From assembly GCF_014653945.1 (NCBI RefSeq), contig NZ_BNAU01000011.1, forward strand, positions 152,613 through 216,612: a DNA stretch of 64,000 bases, in the 5' to 3' direction. The position numbers were made by a program, and so were the translations under genes. Each line of letters starts with the position of its first letter. Within the stretch, counting starts at the first letter, position 1. Below the pieces are notes generated by a model. The model was not told the DNA's origin. It saw only the letters and a program-made list of their open reading frames with translations, and did not search any database. Shown here in pieces: positions 25,056 through 32,569 of the stretch. This stretch comes from Amycolatopsis deserti. Its GTDB lineage: Bacteria > Actinomycetota > Actinomycetes > Mycobacteriales > Pseudonocardiaceae.

Positions 25056-26360
25056 CTACCTCCGGCTGGCTCGCACGAACTGCTCCCGCGGGTGGTGCTG
25101 CTCGCCGGTCGCCACGACCTGCCGCCCGAACGGCAGCGAGATCAGCCAGTCCGCGGCGATCCGCGTCTTGCGGTGCGCGGTCGGCATCGTCATCAGGTGG
25201 TAGGCGCGGTGCAGCGCCCACGCCGGCCAGCCACGCAGCTTGACGCCATAGATCTGTGCGACGCCCTGGTACAGGCCCAGGCTCGCGACCGATCCCGCGT
25301 AGGAGTGCCGGTAACCGGCCAGCGGCCCGCCGCGCAGCGTCGCGACGATGTTCTTCGCCAGCACCACCGCCTGCCGCGACGCGTGCTGCGCCGAGGGCGC
25401 GCACACCGCGCCCGGCTCCTTGCTGGTCACGTCCGGCACCGCGGCCGCGTCGCCGGCCGAGAACACGCCCGGCGTGCCGTCCACCTCCAGCGTCGTGGCG
25501 CAGCAGACCCGGCCGCGCGGGTTCAGCGGCAGGTCGGTGTCGGCGAGCATCGGGCTCGGCTTGACGCCCGCGGTCCACACGATCGTGCCGGCGTCGAACT
25601 CGGTGTCGTCGCCGAGCACGACGTGGCAGTCCTCGCACGACTTGAGCGTCGTGCCCAGGTGCACCTCGAAGCCGCGCTTGGTCAGCACGTCCAGCGTGTA
25701 GCTCGCCAGCGACGAGCTGACCTCCGGCATGATCCGGTCGGCCGCCTCGACCAGCACCCACCGCAGCTCGGACCGGTCCAGGCCGTAGGCGGGCAGCGCG
25801 TGCCGGGTCATGTCCTCCAGCTCGGCCATCGCCTCGATGCCCGCGTACCCGCCGCCGACGAACACGAACGTCAGCAGCTTGCGCCGCAGCTCCCGGTCCA
25901 CCGTGCTGGCCGCGATGTCGAGCCGCGACAGCACGTGGTTGCGCAGGTAGACGGCCTCCTCCAGGGTCTTGAACCCGATGCCGTGCTCGGCCAGACCGGG
26001 GATCGGCAGCGTCTTGGACACCGAGCCGGGCGCGACCACGAGGATGTCGTAGCCGAGCCGCTCGACGTGCCCGTCGGCGACCCGCAGCGTGACCGACTTC
26101 GAGGTCGTGTCGATGCCGGTCGCCTCCGCGGCCATCACCGTGCAGCCGGGCAGCACCTCGCGCAGCGGCACGACCACGTGCCGCGGCTCGACGGATCCGG
26201 CCGCGGCCTCGGCCAGGAACGGCTGGTAGGTCATGTAGGACCGCGGGTCGACCACGGTCAGCTGGGCTTCCTCGGCGGTGAGCCGCTTGCGCAGCTGCCG
26301 CGCCGTCGTGGCGCCGACGTAACCACCGCCGATGATCACGATCCGGGCGGGGTCAGCCAC
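25056..26360 (-). CDS. Type II NADH dehydrogenase / FAD-dependent pyridine nucleotide oxidoreductase
   Basis: A 434-residue flavoprotein. The FAD motif RIVIIGGGYVGATTA opens the protein, and the NAD motif FVFVGGGYAGIEAMAEL lies mid-sequence. FSAGDAAAVPD precedes the C-terminal part, and a late region KLRGWPAWALHRAYHL fits the membrane-anchoring tail of NDH-2 enzymes. It passes electrons from NADH to quinone without pumping protons. GTG 26360 is the start because GAGGAGG lies 6 nt upstream. It overlaps the small acidic gene upstream by 8 bp and is 2 bp from the aconitase gene. Confidence 0.85.
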   Translation of the reverse strand: MADPARIVIIGGGYVGATTARQLRKRLTAEEAQLTVVDPRSYMTYQPFLAEAAAGSVEPRHVVVPLREVLPGCTVMAAEATGIDTTSKSVTLRVADGHVERLGYDILVVAPGSVSKTLPIPGLAEHGIGFKTLEEAVYLRNHVLSRLDIAASTVDRELRRKLLTFVFVGGGYAGIEAMAELEDMTRHALPAYGLDRSELRWVLVEAADRIMPEVSSSLASYTLDVLTKRGFEVHLGTTLKSCEDCHVVLGDDTEFDAGTIVWTAGVKPSPMLADTDLPLNPRGRVCCATTLEVDGTPGVFSAGDAAAVPDVTSKEPGAVCAPSAQHASRQAVVLAKNIVATLRGGPLAGYRHSYAGSVASLGLYQGVAQIYGVKLRGWPAWALHRAYHLMTMPTAHRKTRIAADWLISLPFGRQVVATGEQHHPREQFVRASRR

Positions 26361-26583
26361 GCAGTGCCTCCTCGTCCGTCTCGAACTCCACTTCCTGCTG
26401 CTGCTCGGCCACGTCACCGGGGTCCGCCTCGGCCGGGAGCCCGGGCTCCGGGCCGGTCCGCCGCGGGGCGTCCACGTGCTGCCGCTGGGCCAGCGCGTCG
26501 GCCACCGGGGCCTCGGGGTCGGGCGGCAGCGGCGACTCCCGCTCCAGCGCTTCGCGGACGGACTCCTCGTCGGGCTCGGTCAC
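26353..26583 (-). CDS. Small acidic hypothetical protein
   Basis: 76 residues, very rich in Asp, Glu and Pro (for example EADPGDVAEQQQEVEFETDEE, cited here as EADPGDVAEQQQEVEF). No membrane segment. Similar acidic tails ending in ADPxDVAEQ occur in several short actinobacterial proteins, but I cannot name the family with certainty. It is co-transcribed with the NDH-2 gene (8-bp overlap) and likely translated as part of the same operon. Confidence 0.6.
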   Translation of the reverse strand: MTEPDEESVREALERESPLPPDPEAPVADALAQRQHVDAPRRTGPEPGLPAEADPGDVAEQQQEVEFETDEEALRG

Positions 26584-26600
26584 GCCAATCCCTCCTCGTG

Positions 26601-27161
26601 TCAGTGGGTCTTCTCGAGTTCGGCGATCGCCTGCTCGACGCCCGCGACCACGTCGGGGTGGCCCAGGGGCAGCGGCGCGGGGATCCGGTCCTCGGCACCG
26701 CCGGTGCTGTGCGCCACCACCCGCACCTCGACGCCGGACTCCGCGAGCGCGTCGATCCGCTCACGGTGGTCGTCCACCCAGTGCCGGTCGGCGATCTCGC
26801 CGTCGCCCGGCGGCACGAACTGGTCCGCGGCCGGGTCGACCAGCAGAACCGAGCGCAGCGCGGCGGAGTGCTTCTCGGCCAGGCGCAGGGCGCCGTCGGC
26901 GAACGGCCCGCTCGCCACGACGTGCACCGCCTCGCCGGGCGGGTCGGACAGCAGGTCGTCGGCCTGCGTCAGCCCGCCGTCGGAGGGCAGCCGGCACCAC
27001 ACGATCCGCCACCGGTCGGTCTTGTCCCGCCAGGTCGCCGGCAGGCCCTCGTGCTTGGCCAGGCCGGTCGGATCGAGCACCAGCACGGTCGGCCCGTCCG
27101 GGGTACCTTCGGTTACGGCGGCCGGGCCCTCGGCACGCACCGGGTCCGGGGAGTAGTTCAT
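26601..27161 (-). CDS. Uncharacterised alpha/beta-type protein, first gene of the NDH-2/aconitase operon
   Basis: 186 residues. Features: a strand-helix pattern with VLVLDPTGLAKHEG, an HVVASGPFADGALRLAE segment resembling the elbow of an alpha/beta hydrolase but without a GxSxG serine, and VRVVAHSTGGAEDRIP. The missing nucleophile argues against an active hydrolase. The ATG at 27161 has AAAGGAG at proper distance. It lies 17 bp upstream of the small acidic gene. Function unknown. Confidence 0.6.
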   Translation of the reverse strand: MNYSPDPVRAEGPAAVTEGTPDGPTVLVLDPTGLAKHEGLPATWRDKTDRWRIVWCRLPSDGGLTQADDLLSDPPGEAVHVVASGPFADGALRLAEKHSAALRSVLLVDPAADQFVPPGDGEIADRHWVDDHRERIDALAESGVEVRVVAHSTGGAEDRIPAPLPLGHPDVVAGVEQAIAELEKTH

Positions 27162-27239
27162 CAACCGCTCCTTTCTCCGGTCCCCGGCTACCCCGGGGGC
27201 TGCCGCCCTACACGGATCACGTGCGGACAGGGGATGGAC

Positions 27240-27449
27240 ATGCGAGACCATTTGCAGGAGGTCGCCGGCTTCAACGTCCCGGTCACGTCGGCCGAGGACA
27301 CCGAGATGATCGCGGCGCAGCGCCGGCGCGCGGTGCGCGCGGTCGCGTCCGCGGCGGCCGACGCCGAGGACTGCGCGCTGCTGCTGGACGCCCTCGGGCT
27401 GAAGCCGGCGGAGGGGATCACGCCGGTTCCGGCGCAACGGCTCGGCTGA
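27240..27449 (+). CDS. Small uncharacterised protein
   Basis: 69 residues: MRDHLQEVAGFNVPVTSAED, then an Arg/Ala-rich helix and LLLDALGLKPAEG. The ATG at 27240 has AGGGG 6 nt upstream; another ATG at 27234 is too close to it. It is divergent from the operon at 23119-27161 and 100 bp before glutathione peroxidase. Codon third positions are GC-rich, supporting coding. No family recognised. Confidence 0.6.
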   Translation: MRDHLQEVAGFNVPVTSAEDTEMIAAQRRRAVRAVASAAADAEDCALLLDALGLKPAEGITPVPAQRLG

Positions 27450-27549
27450 TCGGGTGTAACGCTGGTCACGGTTGGCGCCGGCTGGGGAACGGCGCGGCCG
27501 GGCCGGCGTTGCCACGGGTGGTAGCACCGATCACCGCGGAAGGATCTCC

Positions 27550-28041
27550 ATGGCCCTGGCTGACATCGAGCTGCGCACGCTCGCCGGCGAACCCGCGACC
27601 CTGGGCGGCCTGGGCCGCAAGGCTCTGCTCGTCGTGAACGTCGCGTCCAAGTGCGGCCTGACGCCGCAGTACGCCGCGCTGGAGCGGCTGCAGGAACGCT
27701 ACGGCGACCGGGGGTTCTCCGTAGTCGGTTTCCCGTGCAACCAGTTCGCCGGGCAGGAGCCGGGCAGTGCCGAGGAGATCGCCACGTTCTGCTCGGCGAC
27801 CTACGGAGTCACGTTCCCGATGTTCGAAAAGATCGAGGTCAACGGCCCCGGCCGGCACCCGGTCTACGCCGAGCTGGTTCAGACGCCGGACGCCGACGGC
27901 GAGAGCGGGGACGTGCAGTGGAACTTCGAGAAGTTCCTCGTCGACCCGGACGGCAAGGTGGTGGCCCGGTTCCGGCCGCGGACCGACCCGGAGGCCCCGG
28001 AGGTCGTCGAGGCGATCGAAGCTGCCCTCCCGGCCGCCTGA
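27550..28041 (+). CDS. Glutathione peroxidase family thiol peroxidase
   Basis: A 163-residue thioredoxin-fold peroxidase. Active-site parts are NVASKCGLTPQY (peroxidatic Cys instead of selenocysteine), GFPCNQFAGQEPG and VQWNFEKFLVD (the Gln/Trp/Asn triad). Actinobacteria generally lack glutathione, so the enzyme probably uses thioredoxin or mycothiol. The cytosolic form fits the absence of a signal peptide. ATG 27550 follows AAGGA. A bidirectional hairpin (28064-28093) follows. Confidence 0.88.
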   Translation: MALADIELRTLAGEPATLGGLGRKALLVVNVASKCGLTPQYAALERLQERYGDRGFSVVGFPCNQFAGQEPGSAEEIATFCSATYGVTFPMFEKIEVNGPGRHPVYAELVQTPDADGESGDVQWNFEKFLVDPDGKVVARFRPRTDPEAPEVVEAIEAALPAA

Positions 28042-28044
28042 AGC

Positions 28045-28065
28045 AGTCAAAGATTTGATGAAAGT
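28045..28065. promoter_or_regulatory. MarR-type site downstream of the gpx and marR genes
   Basis: A 21-bp site AGTCAAAG-A-TTTGATGAAAG-T, with dyad TCAAA-GA-TTTGA. It matches the site at 28759-28779 at 18 of 21 positions. It lies between two converging stop codons rather than in a promoter, which is an odd place for an operator. Confidence 0.45.
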
Positions 28066-28093
28066 GGCGCGGTAGTTCAGTGACCCGCGCCAC
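28064..28093. terminator. Bidirectional hairpin between glutathione peroxidase and MarR genes
   Basis: A perfect 9-bp stem, GTGGCGCGG (28064-28072) and CCGCGCCAC (28085-28093), with a 12-nt loop. It stands between converging stop codons at 28041 and 28114. Confidence 0.55.
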
Positions 28094-28113
28094 GCCGATC
28101 AAGGGGCCGGTTC

Positions 28114-28653
28114 CTAGAAGCGGCGCTTGGCGTCGAGCGCCGCGGAACTGGTCGTCAGCTTCTCCAGCAGTCCGATCAGGATGGTCTGCTCGGGCTTGGT
28201 CAGCGCGTTGGCCCACGCCTGCTCGCGTGCGTTGTGGGCCTCGTACGCGCTGGTGATGGCCTGGTGGCCGGCCTCGGTGAGGTTCAGCAGCACCGCGCGC
28301 CGGTCGTGCTCGGCCTGCTTGCGCGACACCAGCCCGTCCCGCTCCAGCGTGTTGACCAGGGCGGACACCGCCGCCCGGCTCATCCCGGACAGCCGCGCGA
28401 CCCGCTTGGCCTCCATCGGGCCGGCCAACCACAGCACGAACAGGACCCGGAACCCGCCCCAGCTCCACCCGCGCGGCCGGTGCACCGTGGACTCCCAGTC
28501 GTAGACGAGTGCGCTGGTCAGGCGGTGCAGCGTGAGCCCGAGGCGCATCGCGGTGGCGTCGACCGCGGGCAGTTCGGCGGTCGTCTTCGCGATCGCGTAG
28601 TCCACGAACGTCAGGTAGTCCAGCTCGTCGGGGGCAGCCGGTTCTGCGGTCAT
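28114..28653 (-). CDS. MarR family transcriptional regulator of the adjacent aromatic cluster
   Basis: A 179-residue MarR protein. The DNA-recognition region has AKRVARLSGMSRAAVSALVNT and the wing has EHDRRAVLLNLTEAG, matching the DxRxxxxxLT pattern. It is divergent from the MBL/monooxygenase/SDR operon by 135 bp, with a strong dyad site close to that operon's ribosome site (28759-28779), so it probably represses that operon. MarR proteins often sense phenolic ligands, which fits a monooxygenase of the phenol type. Confidence 0.85.
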   Translation of the reverse strand: MTAEPAAPDELDYLTFVDYAIAKTTAELPAVDATAMRLGLTLHRLTSALVYDWESTVHRPRGWSWGGFRVLFVLWLAGPMEAKRVARLSGMSRAAVSALVNTLERDGLVSRKQAEHDRRAVLLNLTEAGHQAITSAYEAHNAREQAWANALTKPEQTILIGLLEKLTTSSAALDAKRRF

Positions 28654-28758
28654 GCGCCCCAGGCTAGGCCCCCGCGCGCCGTTCGACCGAACAACGTCCT
28701 CTTTCCGACGTAGTCTTCCCTTGCGGGGTGACCCGGGTTACCCTGACTGCCGTCGAAT

Positions 28759-28779
28759 AGTCAAAGGTTTGATCAAAGG
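28759..28779. promoter_or_regulatory. MarR-type operator upstream of the MBL/monooxygenase operon
   Basis: A 21-bp site AGTCAAAG-G-TTTGATCAAAG-G. It holds two overlapping palindromes: TCAAAGGTTTGA and TTTGATCAAA. It ends against the AAGGAGG ribosome site of the MBL-fold gene, so a bound protein would block transcription or its first steps. Confidence 0.6.
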
Positions 28780-28788
28780 AGGTGCGGG

Positions 28789-29751
28789 GTGGCTCAGAAG
28801 ACGTTCGCCTCGTCCGGCGACCTGACGGAGAAGGCGCAGACCCTGGAGGTGCTCGACGACGGCGTCTACGCGCTCACCGCGGAGGGCGACCCGAACGTCG
28901 GCGCCATCGAGGGCGAGGACTTCCTCGTCTGCTTCGAGGCGCTGGCCACGCCGGTCGCGGCCCGGGAGTGGCTCGCCAAGCTGCGGGAACACACCGACAA
29001 GCCGGTCCGGTACCTCGTGCTGTCCCACTACCACGCCGTGCGCGTGCTCGGCGCGTCCGCGTTCGACGCCGAGGTCATCGTCGCGCACGAGAACACCCGC
29101 GCCCTGGTCGCCGAACGCGGCAAGGAGGACTGGGAGAGCGAGTTCGGCCGCATGCCGCGGCTGGCCAAGGGCGCGGACTCGGTGCCCGGGCTGACCTGGC
29201 CCACCCTGACCTTCTCCGACCGGCTCACCATCGACCTCGGCGGCGACCGCGGCGACCTGGTGCTGCAGTACTGCGGCCGGGGGCACACCGAGGGCGACAT
29301 CGTGGCGTGGCTGCCCCGGCAGAAGATCCTGTTCGCCGGCGACCTGGTCGAGGCCGAGGCCGCGCTCTACACCGGCGACGCCTTCCACCGCGACTGGGCC
29401 GCGGGAACGCTGGACCGGGTCAAGTCCTTCGGCGCGGAGGCGCTGGTCGGTGGCCGCGGTGCGGTCAGCCGCGGCCGGGACGCCGTCGACGCGGCGATCG
29501 AGCAGACCCGCGGCTTCCTGGACGTGATGATCCGCGAGGTCGGCGCGGTGCAGCGGGCCGGTGGCACGCTCAAGGAGGCGTTCGAGCGCACCCACGCCGC
29601 GCTCGCCCCGAAGTACGGCCACTGGCCGATCTTCGAGCACTGCCTGCCCTTCGACGTCTCCCGCCTGTGGGACGAGCTGTCCGGCATCGAGCGCCCGGTC
29701 ATCTGGACGGCGCAGCGGGACCGCGAGGTCTGGGACCAGCTGCAGGGCTGA
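28789..29751 (+). CDS. MBL-fold hydrolase with altered metal motif
   Basis: A 320-residue metallo-beta-lactamase-fold protein. The canonical HxHxDH motif is replaced by SHYHAVRVLGA, so the Asp and second metal His are lost. Other ligands remain: GHTEGDIVAWLP, FAGDLVEAEAA and EHCLPFDVSRL. The same change occurs in my recollection of related proteins beside aromatic monooxygenases, so it may be a distinct active family rather than decay. GTG 28789 follows AAAGGAGG. It starts an operon with an FAD monooxygenase and an NmrA-type reductase. Substrate unknown. Confidence 0.75.
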   Translation: MAQKTFASSGDLTEKAQTLEVLDDGVYALTAEGDPNVGAIEGEDFLVCFEALATPVAAREWLAKLREHTDKPVRYLVLSHYHAVRVLGASAFDAEVIVAHENTRALVAERGKEDWESEFGRMPRLAKGADSVPGLTWPTLTFSDRLTIDLGGDRGDLVLQYCGRGHTEGDIVAWLPRQKILFAGDLVEAEAALYTGDAFHRDWAAGTLDRVKSFGAEALVGGRGAVSRGRDAVDAAIEQTRGFLDVMIREVGAVQRAGGTLKEAFERTHAALAPKYGHWPIFEHCLPFDVSRLWDELSGIERPVIWTAQRDREVWDQLQG

Positions 29752-29754
29752 GCG

Positions 29755-31371
29755 ATGACCACGACGACAGACCCCGCTTCCAGAGATCACCGGGTGGCGG
29801 TCATCGGCAACGGCCCGGTCGGGCAGACCACCGCGCTGCTGCTGGCCCGGTGGGGCGTGCCGGTGGTGCTGCTGGACGGGCGGGCCGAGCGCGACCTGGT
29901 CGGCTCCAAGGCGATCTGCCAGCAGCGCGATGTGCTCGACGTGTGGGAGGCGGTGGGCGCCGGGCGGCGGATCGCCGCCGAGGGCGTCACCTGGACCACC
30001 GCGCGCACCTTCCACCGGGACCGCGAGCTGTTCGCCTACACGATGGCCGATCCGGGCCGCTCGGCGTTTCCCCCGTTCGTCAACATCTCCCAGGCGCGCA
30101 CCGAGGACATCCTGGACGAGCGGATCGCCGCCGAGCCCCTGATCGACGTGCGCTGGGGCCACCGGGTCACCGGCATCGCCCAGGACGTCGACGGCGTCAC
30201 GCTCGCCGTCGAGGGGCAGGCGGACCTGCGCGCCGACTACGCCGTGGCGTGCGCCGGGGCCCGCGGCGAGGACATCCGGCGGATGCTCGGCGTCGGCTTC
30301 GGCGGGCACTCCTTCGACGACCGGTTCCTCATCTGCGACATCCGGGCCGACCTGCCCGGCTGGGCGCAGGAGCGGCGGTTCTACTTCGACCCGGAGTGGA
30401 ACCCGGGCCGGCAGGTGCTGATCCACCCGTGCCCGGGCTCGACGTTCCGCATCGACTGGCAGGTCCCCGGCGACTACGACCTGGCCGCCGAAGAGGCCAG
30501 TGGCGCGCTCGACGCCCGCATCCGCGCGATCATCGGCGATCAGCCCTACGAGATCGTGTGGAAGTCGGTGTACCGCTTCCACTCGCGGGTGGCCGACCGG
30601 ATGCGCGTGGGCCGCGTCCTGCTCGCCGGGGACTGCGCGCACCTGGTGTCGCCGTTCGGCGCACGCGGCCTCAACTCCGGGGTCGGCGACGCCGAGAACG
30701 CCGCGTGGAAGCTCGCCTTCGTGCTGCACGGCTGGGCGGGCGAGGAGCTGCTGGAGTCCTACCACGACGAACGGCACGCCGCGGCGCTGGAGAACATCGC
30801 GGTCACCACGGCCACGATGGACTTCCTGGTGCCGCAGACCGCCGAGCAGCACCGGCGGCGGCGCGAGGTGCTGGAGGCCGCGGCCACCGACCCGGCGATG
30901 CGGGCACAGGTCGACTCCGGCCGGCTGGCCGAACCGTTCTGGTACGTGGAGTCGCCGCTGACCACGCCCGCGGAGTCGCGCCCGTTCGCCGGGCGTCCGC
31001 CGCGCGGGGAGGTCCCGCCGGCGGGGCCGGGGATCCTGGTGCCGGACGTGCCGGTGTCGGTGACCGGTTCCTCCTGCGGCCGGTTCCGCGAGCTGGCCCG
31101 CGACGGCGTCCTGCTGCTGACCACCGACGGGGTGGACCTGGAACCGTCCGTGGACACCGCGGCCCCGGTGCGGTTGCTGCGGCTGTCCGAGATCGACGTG
31201 ACCGGGGTGCTCGGCGAAGCGCTGGCCGCCCGGCCCGGCGAGATCTGGGTGATCCGGCCGGACGCCCACGTGGCGGCCGTCCTCACCGATCCGGCGCAGG
31301 TGCCGACGGCGGTGAACCGCGCCCTCGCGCGGCCGGCCGCCGACCGTATCCTGCCGGGTACCGGGACCTGA
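29755..31371 (+). CDS. FAD-dependent aromatic monooxygenase (PheA/TfdB family)
   Basis: A 538-residue flavoprotein hydroxylase. N-terminal VIGNGPVGQTTALLLARWG is the ADP-binding fold; the family GD motif is GDCAHLVSPFGARGLNSG. The C-terminal part (about 420-538) is the thioredoxin-like domain of phenol hydroxylase/3-(3-hydroxyphenyl)propionate hydroxylase-type enzymes. It hydroxylates a phenolic ring using NAD(P)H and O2. The ATG lies 3 bp after the MBL gene stop. The ring substrate is not known, but MarR control and neighbours fit aromatic catabolism. Confidence 0.85.
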   Translation: MTTTTDPASRDHRVAVIGNGPVGQTTALLLARWGVPVVLLDGRAERDLVGSKAICQQRDVLDVWEAVGAGRRIAAEGVTWTTARTFHRDRELFAYTMADPGRSAFPPFVNISQARTEDILDERIAAEPLIDVRWGHRVTGIAQDVDGVTLAVEGQADLRADYAVACAGARGEDIRRMLGVGFGGHSFDDRFLICDIRADLPGWAQERRFYFDPEWNPGRQVLIHPCPGSTFRIDWQVPGDYDLAAEEASGALDARIRAIIGDQPYEIVWKSVYRFHSRVADRMRVGRVLLAGDCAHLVSPFGARGLNSGVGDAENAAWKLAFVLHGWAGEELLESYHDERHAAALENIAVTTATMDFLVPQTAEQHRRRREVLEAAATDPAMRAQVDSGRLAEPFWYVESPLTTPAESRPFAGRPPRGEVPPAGPGILVPDVPVSVTGSSCGRFRELARDGVLLLTTDGVDLEPSVDTAAPVRLLRLSEIDVTGVLGEALAARPGEIWVIRPDAHVAAVLTDPAQVPTAVNRALARPAADRILPGTGT

Positions 31372-31383
31372 GAAGGAGGACCA

Positions 31384-32250
31384 GTGGGCAGGATCGCCGT
31401 CACCGGGGCCACCGGGCAGCTGGGTTCGCGGGTCGCCGCGCTGCTCGCCGAGCGGGGTGTCGCGCAGCGGCTGTGCGTGCGGAACCCGGCGCGGGCGCCC
31501 GAGATCGAGGGCGCCGAGGTGGTCGCGGCGGACTACGCGGACGCCGCCGGGTTCCGCGCCGCGCTGGACGGGGTGTCCACGCTGTTCCTGGTCTCCGGCC
31601 ACGAGGGTCCCGAGCGGATGGACCTCCACCGCAACGCGGTCCGCGCCGCCGCCGAGGCCGGGGTCGACCGCGTGGTCTACACCTCGTTCCTCGGCGCGGC
31701 CCCGCTGGCGACGTTCACCTTCGCCCGCGAGCACGCCGAAACCGAGCGGCTGATCCGGGAGTCCGGGCTGCGGCTGACGGCCCTGCGCAACACCCTCTAC
31801 GCGGACGTCGCGCCGCACTTCGTCGGCTCCGACGGGGTGCTGCGCGGCCCGGCCGCCGACGGCCGCCTGGCCTGGGTGGCGCGTCAGGACGTGGCGCGGC
31901 TGGCCGTGGAGTGCCTGCTCGACGACGGGCACGCGAACCAGGTCTACGACGTGACCGGCCCGGAGGCGATCGACCTGCACGAGACCGCGGCGGTGCTGAG
32001 CGAGGTCACCGGGCGGGAGATCACCTACCACGCCGAGACCCTGGACGAGGCGCGCGCGTCGCGGGCGGGCGCGCGGGACTGGGAGATCGACGGCTGGGTC
32101 GGCTCCTACGCGGCGATCGCGACCGGCGAGGTCGCGGTCACCAGCCACACCGTCGAGCACGTCACCGGACGCCGGCCGTGGACGTTCGCCGAGTTCCTCG
32201 CCGCGGAGCCGCGAGCCTGGGCGCATCTTCACGCCCCCGGACGGGGGTGA
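31384..32250 (+). CDS. NmrA-like/SDR NAD(P)-binding protein
   Basis: A 288-residue Rossmann protein. The opening IAVTGATGQLGSRVA is the nucleotide-binding motif; TLFLVSGHEG and VYTSFLGAAPLATFTFARE follow the quinone-oxidoreductase-2/NmrA layout, and no Tyr-x3-Lys catalytic pair is obvious. GTG 31384 has AGGAGG at suitable distance. It lies 12 bp after the monooxygenase gene and is the third gene of the MarR-controlled operon. It may reduce a quinone-type product. Confidence 0.8.
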   Translation: MGRIAVTGATGQLGSRVAALLAERGVAQRLCVRNPARAPEIEGAEVVAADYADAAGFRAALDGVSTLFLVSGHEGPERMDLHRNAVRAAAEAGVDRVVYTSFLGAAPLATFTFAREHAETERLIRESGLRLTALRNTLYADVAPHFVGSDGVLRGPAADGRLAWVARQDVARLAVECLLDDGHANQVYDVTGPEAIDLHETAAVLSEVTGREITYHAETLDEARASRAGARDWEIDGWVGSYAAIATGEVAVTSHTVEHVTGRRPWTFAEFLAAEPRAWAHLHAPGRG

Positions 32251-32293
32251 CTATCATCGAGATCCGAGAAGATCACCCCGAGAGGCACCACGC

Positions 32294-32569
32294 ATGGCGT
32301 CGGACAGGCCGGCATCCCCCTCGGTCGACCGCACGCTGACCGTGCTGGAGACCCTCGTCGAGGCCGGTGAGGGCCTCACCCTCACCGCGCTGGCGCGGGC
32401 GACCGAGATCCCGCTCGCCACCTGCGCCTCGATCGTCTACACCCTGGAAAGCCGCGGGTACGCCCGCCGCCGGGTCGTCGGCCGCAGCCACTTCTGGCGC
32501 GCCACCACCCGCCTCTACGAGATCGCCGCGCCGCTGGCCGGCGAAGCGCTGCCGGCCCGGTCCCGATGA
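32294..32569 (+). CDS. Truncated IclR-type regulator (DNA-binding domain only)
   Basis: 91 residues that match the winged helix of IclR proteins: SVDRTLTVLETLVEAGEGLT, then LARATEIPLATCASIVYTLESRG. A complete IclR protein has about 250 residues; here the effector domain is absent and the stop overlaps the antiporter's ATG (ATGA). It could be a degraded regulator or a stand-alone DNA-binding protein co-translated with the antiporter. The gene lies 43 bp after the NmrA-like gene. Confidence 0.7.
   Translation: MASDRPASPSVDRTLTVLETLVEAGEGLTLTALARATEIPLATCASIVYTLESRGYARRRVVGRSHFWRATTRLYEIAAPLAGEALPARSR

Noticed and set aside
28738..32232. An open frame of more than 1100 codons on the minus strand
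   Set aside because: It is antisense to the MBL, monooxygenase and NmrA-like genes, has no domain pattern and is full of Arg/Gly/Ala/Val low-complexity sequence. It stays open because of GC bias in third positions of the real genes.
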